Of a stretch of DNA of 64,000 bases, positions 57,890 to 64,000 are shown one piece after another. Under the pieces are notes generated by a model. It was not told where the DNA came from. It saw only the letters and a list, made by a program, of their open reading frames with translations, and did no database searches. This stretch comes from Dehalococcoidia bacterium. Its GTDB lineage: Bacteria > Chloroflexota > Dehalococcoidia > Tepidiformales > Tepidiformaceae. Position numbers and translations under genes: made by a program. The DNA is taken from assembly GCA_020847985.1 (NCBI GenBank), contig JADLBC010000023.1, positions 1 through 64,000 on the forward strand. The letters are read 5' to 3'. How positions within the stretch are numbered: the first letter of the stretch is position 1; each line of letters starts with the position of its first letter.

Positions 57890-58999
57890 TCAGGCGAACC
57901 GCGCCAGGCACTCCGCGATGTATGCCACATCCTCCCCCGTCAGCGACGGGTGAATCGGCAGCGAAAGCACGCTCTGCGATGCCGCCTCCGCGACCGGCAC
58001 ATCGGCCCCCGCGCCCACCCCGAGCTCCTTCATGATCGGCTGCTCGTTGATGCACAGCGGGTAATGGATCGCCGTGCCCACGCCTGCCTCCGCGAGCGCC
58101 TTCTGCAGCGCCTCCCGCTTTTCCGGCGCCACCCGGATGGTGAACTGGTGGAACACGTGCCGGTCGCCCGGCCGCACGCGAGGCGTCTCCACACCCACGA
58201 TCTCCGCCGCCTCGACCGCCGCCGCCAGCGCCTGCGCGTTGGCGATGCGCGCCTCGTTCCACGCTTCCAGCTTCGCCAGCTGCGCACTCCCGATCGCCGC
58301 CGAGAGGTCCGTCATCCGCCAGTTAAGGCCGAAATGTTCGTGGTAATACCGCCGCTCCTGCCCGTGGTTGCGAATGATCCGCGCCATCCGCGCGACCTCA
58401 TCGTCGTTCGTCGTGATGATGCCGCCTTCGCCAGTCGTCATGTTCTTCGTCGGGTAGAAGCTGAAGCAGCCCGTGCCGAACGCGCCCACGCGCTTGCCCT
58501 GGTGTTCGGCGCCGTGCGCCTGCGCCGCGTCCTCGACCAGCGCCAGCCCGTGCTCGTCGCACAGCGTCTCGAACTCCGCGATGCGCGCCGGGTGCCCGTA
58601 CAGGTGTACCGGCATGACTGCCTTCGTCCGATCCGTGATCAGCGCCTCCACCTTTTCCGGGTCGAGGTTGAAATCGAACGGGTCGATATCCGCGAAGACG
58701 GGCGTGGCGCCGCAGGCAATGATGCTCGTCGCCGTCGCGATGAAGCTAAACGGCGTCGTGATCACTTCGTCCCCGGGCCCGACGCCGTGCGCCTGCAGCG
58801 CCACGATGAGCGCCGCCGTACCGCTGTTCACCGCCACGCCGTGCTTCGCCCCGACGTACGCCGCGAACTCCTTTTCGAACGCCTCCGTGCGGCTGCCCTG
58901 GGCGAGCTGCCCGCTTTCCAGCACGGCAAGCACCGCGGCCTTCTCTTCGTCCGAAACCAGGGGGCGCGCTATCGAAATGCTGCGAGGCGCGGTCGTCAT
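57890..58999 (-). CDS. DegT/DnrJ/EryC1/StrS aminotransferase
   Basis: 'AVNSGTAALIVALQAHGVGPGDEVITTPFSFIATATSI', 'EDAAQAHGAEHQGKRVGAFGTGCFSFYPTKNMTTGEGGIITTND'. Confidence 0.95.
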   Translation of the reverse strand: MTTAPRSISIARPLVSDEEKAAVLAVLESGQLAQGSRTEAFEKEFAAYVGAKHGVAVNSGTAALIVALQAHGVGPGDEVITTPFSFIATATSIIACGATPVFADIDPFDFNLDPEKVEALITDRTKAVMPVHLYGHPARIAEFETLCDEHGLALVEDAAQAHGAEHQGKRVGAFGTGCFSFYPTKNMTTGEGGIITTNDDEVARMARIIRNHGQERRYYHEHFGLNWRMTDLSAAIGSAQLAKLEAWNEARIANAQALAAAVEAAEIVGVETPRVRPGDRHVFHQFTIRVAPEKREALQKALAEAGVGTAIHYPLCINEQPIMKELGVGAGADVPVAEAASQSVLSLPIHPSLTGEDVAYIAECLARFA

Positions 59000-59060
59000 C
59001 AGGTTCTTCCTCCCGGCACGCGGCTGCCCGGCGGCTCTCCGCGCACGTTCTCAGCGTCGT

Positions 59061-59645
59061 TCAGGATTCGAGAATAGCGAGGCCGTCCGCTGTGCGCTGG
59101 TACCGCCGCCCGCATTCGCCGCAGGCCAGGTCGTCGTTCAGCCGGTGCGCGCACTGGCACACCCAGCCAACCTGCCGCGCCGGGTTGCCAATCACAAGCC
59201 CGTGCGCGGGCACGTCCTTCGTCACCACGCTCCCCGCCCCCACCAGCGCCCACCGCCCGATGCGCACGCCCGGCAGCACCACCGACCGCGAACCCACGGC
59301 CGCGCCATACTGCACCGTTGCGCCCACGCACTCCCAGTCCGAAGCCGACTTCAGGCTCCCATCGGGGTTGATCGCGCGGGGGAAGCGGTCGTTCGTGAAC
59401 ACCACCTCGGGGCCGACGAAGACGCCGTCCTCGAGCGTCGTGCCCTCGTACACACAGGAGTAATTCTGAACCTTGCAGTTCGCGCCGACCTGCACATCCG
59501 CGCCGATATAGACGCCCTTGCCGATGATGCAGCCCGGCCCGATGCCGGCGTTTTCGCGCACCTGCGCCTGGTGCCAGATGCTGGCCCCCTCGCCGATAAG
59601 CGCCCGGTCGCTGACTTCCGCCGTCTCATGCACGCGAAAGCTCAC
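59061..59645 (-). CDS. WbpD/WlbB-like sugar N-acetyltransferase (left-handed beta helix) with C-terminal Cys motif
   Basis: Hexapeptide repeats 'IGPGCIIGKGVYIGADVQVGANCKVQNYSCVYEGTTLEDGVFVGP', 'GNPARQVGWVCQCA'. Confidence 0.85.
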   Translation of the reverse strand: MSFRVHETAEVSDRALIGEGASIWHQAQVRENAGIGPGCIIGKGVYIGADVQVGANCKVQNYSCVYEGTTLEDGVFVGPEVVFTNDRFPRAINPDGSLKSASDWECVGATVQYGAAVGSRSVVLPGVRIGRWALVGAGSVVTKDVPAHGLVIGNPARQVGWVCQCAHRLNDDLACGECGRRYQRTADGLAILES

Positions 59646-61537
59646 GGCGCGGTCTGCCCTTCACGCTTCGTCACCGCACCCTCCGCTTCCAGCGAATACC
59701 GCCGCGAGACAAGGTGAATCCGCCGCCGAAGCTCATCCGCGTCGTCCCACACCAGCGCCGCGATCTCCTCGATAAGCCGCAGGATCTCGGCCTCCGTGAC
59801 ATCGATCGATGCGCTTAGCCGCATCACCTTCGGGTGCTCCGTGGGCGACATCTGTTCGAAGTCCGCCACGAGCTCTTCGCGCAGCTTCTCCCCCGGGCGC
59901 GTGCCCGTGAACACCACTTCGATGTCCTGCCCGGGACGCAGCCCCCGCAGCCGGATGATCCGCTCGGCCAGCTCGAGGATGTTGATCTCCTCGCCCATGT
60001 CCAGCATGTAGATGTTGCCGTGGCCGCCGAACGTGCCCGCCTGGATGACCAGCGAAACCGCCTCGGGGATGCTGATGAAGTAGCGCATCATCTCCGGGTG
60101 TACCACCGTCACCGGCCCGCCCCGCTCAATCTGCGACATGAACAGCGGCACCACCGACCCGCGGCTGCCCATCACATTGCCGAAGCGCACCGCCGCGTAC
60201 TTCGTCTTCGAAGCCTCCCGTGAAAGCGCCAGCACCAGCAACTCCGCGATCCGCTTGGTCGCGCCCATGATGCTCGTCGGCCGCACCGCCTTGTCCGTCG
60301 AAATCAGCACGAAGACGCCCGTCCCGAACGTTCGCGCCGCGCGCGCCACGTTCAGCGTCCCGAGCACGTTCACGCGGAACGCCTCCTCCGAATGCTCCTC
60401 CATCAGCGGCACATGCTTGTAGGCCGCCGCGTGGTACACGAGGTCCGGCCGCGTGCGCTTGAAGATGCTGTTCACGCGCGGCTCATCGACGACGCTCGCC
60501 ACCCACATCTTCAGCGTCGTCTCCGGCGAAATCCGCGTCAGTTCGAAGGAGAGGTCGTACAGCCCCGACTCGTTGTTATCGAGGATGTGCAACTCGCGCG
60601 GCTGAAAGGCCATCAGCTGCCGGCACAACTCCGCGCCGATGGAGCCCGCCGCCCCCGTCACGAGCACCACGCGCCCCTTCACCGATCCGGAGCACGCCGC
60701 GTAATCCACCTGCACCGGCTCGCGCCCGAGGAGGTCATCGAGGGTCACGTCCCGGAGCGTGTCATGGTGCCCGCCGAGTACCCAGTTCTCGACGCCTGGC
60801 ACGATCCGCACCGGGATGCCCTGCCGCTGGCAGACGCCCACGATCTGGCGAATCATCGAGCCCTTCGCCCGCGCGATCGCGATCGCGACCACGTCCACCG
60901 CTTCCTTCTGCAGCACCGCGTCGAGCTCTTCCACCGAGCCCAGCACCCGCAGGCCGTGGATGCGCGTGTGTACCTTCTTCGGGTCGTCGTCGACGAAGCC
61001 CATCGCCTGGTAGTTCAGCGCGGGGCTGTTCTGGAGTTCGCGCGCCAGCAGCTGGCCCGTATGGCCCGCGCCCACGATGAGCAGCCGCTGCGACGCGCTC
61101 GCGCTCCAGGGCATGCGCAGGAGCAGCCGCGCCCGCATCTTCACCAGCGCCATCCCCGGGAAGATGAGCGCCCCCGCGATCAGGATCACCGAAAGGGGCA
61201 GATCCCGGTCGCGCAGCCAGAAGTTGGCGATGAACGTGACGATCGTGACCAGCAGCACCGGCCGGAAGAGCGCGATGATGTCGCCGAGGCTGCCGTAGGC
61301 CCACACCGTCCGGTACACGCCCAGCGCCAGGTTCGCGAGGACATAACCGCAAGCGATGAATGGCACTACCCGCCAGGCGAACTCCGCGTTCGCGCGCGGC
61401 ACGTCGGCATCGAAGCGCAGCAGGAGCGCCGCCGCGTAGGCGAGGCCCACCACCAGCATGTCCAGTAGCGCCGCCGCCAGCGTGTGCAGCGGGTCGCCCG
61501 TCACCATCCGCCGGAAGGCGAAGCGGTGCGTGCTCAT
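59642..61537 (-). CDS. CapD/WbpM/PglF-family nucleotide-sugar dehydratase, membrane-anchored
   Basis: TM N-terminus; 'GRVVLVTGAAGSIGAELCRQLMAFQP', 'AAAYKHVPLMEEHSEEAFRVNVLGT', 'STDKAVRPTSIMGATKRIAEL'. Confidence 0.95.
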   Translation of the reverse strand: MSTHRFAFRRMVTGDPLHTLAAALLDMLVVGLAYAAALLLRFDADVPRANAEFAWRVVPFIACGYVLANLALGVYRTVWAYGSLGDIIALFRPVLLVTIVTFIANFWLRDRDLPLSVILIAGALIFPGMALVKMRARLLLRMPWSASASQRLLIVGAGHTGQLLARELQNSPALNYQAMGFVDDDPKKVHTRIHGLRVLGSVEELDAVLQKEAVDVVAIAIARAKGSMIRQIVGVCQRQGIPVRIVPGVENWVLGGHHDTLRDVTLDDLLGREPVQVDYAACSGSVKGRVVLVTGAAGSIGAELCRQLMAFQPRELHILDNNESGLYDLSFELTRISPETTLKMWVASVVDEPRVNSIFKRTRPDLVYHAAAYKHVPLMEEHSEEAFRVNVLGTLNVARAARTFGTGVFVLISTDKAVRPTSIMGATKRIAELLVLALSREASKTKYAAVRFGNVMGSRGSVVPLFMSQIERGGPVTVVHPEMMRYFISIPEAVSLVIQAGTFGGHGNIYMLDMGEEINILELAERIIRLRGLRPGQDIEVVFTGTRPGEKLREELVADFEQMSPTEHPKVMRLSASIDVTEAEILRLIEEIAALVWDDADELRRRIHLVSRRYSLEAEGAVTKREGQTAP

Positions 61538-62208
61538 CGCGCACCGCTCCCCGCCGCCACCTGCAGCGCCGTCTTCACCATGATCGCGAGATCACCGCGG
61601 ATCGAATGCTCATCCACGTATTGCAAATCGTAACGCATGATATCGTCGTAGGCGAGGTCCGAACGCCCCATCACCTGCGCCAGCCCCGCGATCCCGGGCA
61701 GGACATCGTGCCGCCGCCGGTATTCGGGCGGGTACTGGCGCACGATTTCGGGGATCTCCGGTCGCGGTCCCACGATGCTCATCTCCCCCTTGAGAACGTT
61801 GAGCAGGTTCGGAAGTTCGTCGATGGAGCTCTTCCGCGCAATCGCGCCCCAGCGCGTCACGCGCGGGTCCACCTCACCCGCCGGGCTGAACACGAACTGC
61901 CCCCAGTCCTCGATGGCGTACGTCTTCTCCTCACCCGCCTTCGCGTGCCGCATCGTTCTCAGCTTGTACATCCGGAAGGGCCGCTCGTGAAGCCCCACAC
62001 GCGTCTGTACGAAGAACGGGTTCCCCCGCAACTCCACCGCGAGGATCACGGCGAACGCCCCCACGATCGCGAGCGCGACCGGCGCGACCAGCAGCGTCAG
62101 CAGCACATCCACCAACGACTTCGCCACGGTCGCGAGCGTATCGAACCAGCCCCCTACGGACGATCCGGGTAAGCCCGCAACCGCCCGGCCCTTCACTCGC
62201 CACTCCAT
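61534..62208 (-). CDS. Polyprenyl-phosphate sugar-1-phosphate transferase (WbaP/PglC family)
   Basis: 'GNPFFVQTRVGLHERPFRMYKLRTM', 'ARKSSIDELPNLLNVLKGEMSIVGPRPEIPEIVRQY', 'LPGIAGLAQVMGRSD'. Confidence 0.95.
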   Translation of the reverse strand: MEWRVKGRAVAGLPGSSVGGWFDTLATVAKSLVDVLLTLLVAPVALAIVGAFAVILAVELRGNPFFVQTRVGLHERPFRMYKLRTMRHAKAGEEKTYAIEDWGQFVFSPAGEVDPRVTRWGAIARKSSIDELPNLLNVLKGEMSIVGPRPEIPEIVRQYPPEYRRRHDVLPGIAGLAQVMGRSDLAYDDIMRYDLQYVDEHSIRGDLAIMVKTALQVAAGSGAR

Positions 62209-62274
62209 GCCAACCACCCACCTGCCGACCCCTATGAAGGAGGGGTGCGCCCAGCACCCGCCCGGGAGGATGTC

Positions 62275-64000
62275 GTGGCGAACGATTTGCTGGTCCCCAT
62301 CCTTGGCCCTGGCCGCGGCGAAGGCACCCTCATCGGCTGGTATCACGAGGATGGCGACGAAGTCCGCGCCGGCGACCTCGTCTGCTGTTTCGAAGCCGGC
62401 AACGTCGCAGTCGATATCGAAGCCCCCGGCGATGGCTTCCTCTGGCACGAAGCTGCTGCCGGCATGCCCGCCCGCTGGGGCGAAGCCGTCGGCGTCATCC
62501 TCGCCCCGGGCGAAGTCCCCACCCCCCGCGACGACGCCGCGCCCGTCGCCCTCTACCCCGCGCAGGCCCACGACCCCGAGGCCGCGAGCGAACCGCCGCC
62601 CGCCGCCGCCCCCCACTACGCCTTCGAAGCGTACGAAGTGCACCCCGTCGAGGACGAGCCGGAGGCCGCCGCCCCCGTCTCCCCCACGGAGCTTCCCCTC
62701 CTCCGCCGCACGCACACCGCGGAAGAGCCGGCCGCCCTCTGGGGCTCCGCACCCGGCGACCAGACCGAGTTCGATAGTCCCCTGCTCTGGCGCTCCGCCA
62801 GCGAAGCATGGCCGTGGGGCCGCGACGACGACGGGCAGCCTCGCCGCCGCCGCCTCCTTCCCCTCGGCCCGACGGCTGGCAGCCACGACGACGATGCCCC
62901 GACCGCCGCCTCCTCCTACGACGACTGGGAGGACGATCCCCGGGCCGCTGTGTCCGACGAATGGGAGCCCGCGACGCCCACACGGGACGAGGGCGACGAG
63001 GATGACGCCGCCGGCAACACCACCGCGGGCTGGCTCGCGAACGCCGAAGCACCGGTCACGCCCACCGAGGATCGCGGGCACGATGCGCCGCCCCCGCCGA
63101 TGAGCTGGGAATTCACCGCCGCGCCCGCCGCCTCCACGTGGAGCGAACCGGCCCCCGCACCCGAGCCAGTCTTCGAAGAGGGCGACTGGGCGGTCGTCGC
63201 CGAGCCCGCGGAGTGGGATACCCCCGCGCCCGAGGCGTGGCCCCCGGCCCCCGCCACCGCCTTCGCCTGGGATGCACCTGCCGCCGATTCGCTCGCCGCC
63301 AGCGCCCCCGCCTGGGTCGCCGACCCCGGTCCCGCCGCGCCCGATGAGCCAGGTGAATGGACCGGTGAGCTCGAAACCATCGACGACGAGCCCGAACCCG
63401 CCGTCTTCGAAATGCGCGGCGACGTCGTCGAGCCCTGGGATGACCCCGCCGGCAATGTCGACCCGGCGCCGCTCGCGGCTGCGCTCCCGGTGCGCCCGGC
63501 CGCCCTCTGGCTTCGCACCGAACTCCCCGCGGCCGGCCTTGCCGAAGTTGAGCACCGTCTCGGGACGGAGTGGGGCGCGCCCGGGCCCTCGGCGGCGGTG
63601 CTCGTGGCCGCCGCCATAGCGCGCGCGCTCGCCGAGTCGGGCACGCCCGGCGCCGACATCCTGCTCGATACGCCCGGCCGCCCGGAAACCCATCGCGCCA
63701 TCCTTCGCGCCGCGGGCGAGCGCCCCATGCGCGAACTCGTCGACGACGCCACCAGCCGCTGCCCCCACGATGCCCTCTTCGATTGCGCCTTCACGGATTT
63801 CGGCCCCGCCGGCATCGACGAAGGCATCCCGCCGCTCGGCGAAGGCCAGGGGTTCGCACTCGCGGCCGGGGCGCTGCGCGATACGTTTGCCCTCGTGGCC
63901 GGGCGAGCCACGCTCGCGCCCGTCCTCACGCTCACGCTGTCCTACGACCCGGCCCTGGTCTCGCCGGGCGATGCCGCGTGGTTCCTCGCACGCGTCCGCG
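62275..64000 (+). CDS. Degenerate E2-like (lipoyl domain plus acyltransferase-like domain) protein, runs off window
   Basis: GTG start after GGGAGGA; open frame to 64000. N-term 'LVPILGPGRGEGTLIGWYHEDGDEVRAGDLVCCFEAGNVAVDIEAPGDGFL'; C-term 'FTDFGPAGIDEGIPPLGEGQGFALAAGALRD...LTLTLSYDPALVSPGDAAWFLARVR'. Not in ORF track (no stop inside window). Confidence 0.75.
   Translation, partial: MANDLLVPILGPGRGEGTLIGWYHEDGDEVRAGDLVCCFEAGNVAVDIEAPGDGFLWHEAAAGMPARWGEAVGVILAPGEVPTPRDDAAPVALYPAQAHDPEAASEPPPAAAPHYAFEAYEVHPVEDEPEAAAPVSPTELPLLRRTHTAEEPAALWGSAPGDQTEFDSPLLWRSASEAWPWGRDDDGQPRRRRLLPLGPTAGSHDDDAPTAASSYDDWEDDPRAAVSDEWEPATPTRDEGDEDDAAGNTTAGWLANAEAPVTPTEDRGHDAPPPPMSWEFTAAPAASTWSEPAPAPEPVFEEGDWAVVAEPAEWDTPAPEAWPPAPATAFAWDAPAADSLAASAPAWVADPGPAAPDEPGEWTGELETIDDEPEPAVFEMRGDVVEPWDDPAGNVDPAPLAAALPVRPAALWLRTELPAAGLAEVEHRLGTEWGAPGPSAAVLVAAAIARALAESGTPGADILLDTPGRPETHRAILRAAGERPMRELVDDATSRCPHDALFDCAFTDFGPAGIDEGIPPLGEGQGFALAAGALRDTFALVAGRATLAPVLTLTLSYDPALVSPGDAAWFLARVR

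Overview
High-GC bacterial chromosomal window, about 64 kb, densely coding. Lineage is not provable from sequence alone; gene content suggests a Chloroflexota-like or actinobacterial-like monoderm. Main blocks: a LuxR regulator fragment; an ABC ATPase and a Cas4/RecB-like nuclease; thyX; a PIM-like glycolipid block (two acyltransferases, PHP, PimA-like GT4); a hybrid histidine kinase; a membrane-protein gene flanked by ~50-75 bp direct repeats; a lipid-type thiolase/OB-fold pair; a Tad/Flp pilus locus (25.7-34.6 kb); a cluster of four very small Cys4 zinc-finger genes (36.47-37.51 kb), three of them near-identical tandem paralogs; thrS with an upstream T-box leader; purF; a regulator with a duplicated XRE-MmyB architecture beside a stand-alone paralogous HTH; etfBA; a nucleotide-sugar/glycan operon (57.9-62.2 kb); and, running off the right edge, an E2-like protein that lacks both the lipoyl lysine and the catalytic DHR motif. 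Eight intrinsic terminators share a CGTT(T/G)G tail. No tRNA, rRNA, CRISPR array or transposase was recognised. All calls come from reading the sequence and ORF track; no database search was run.
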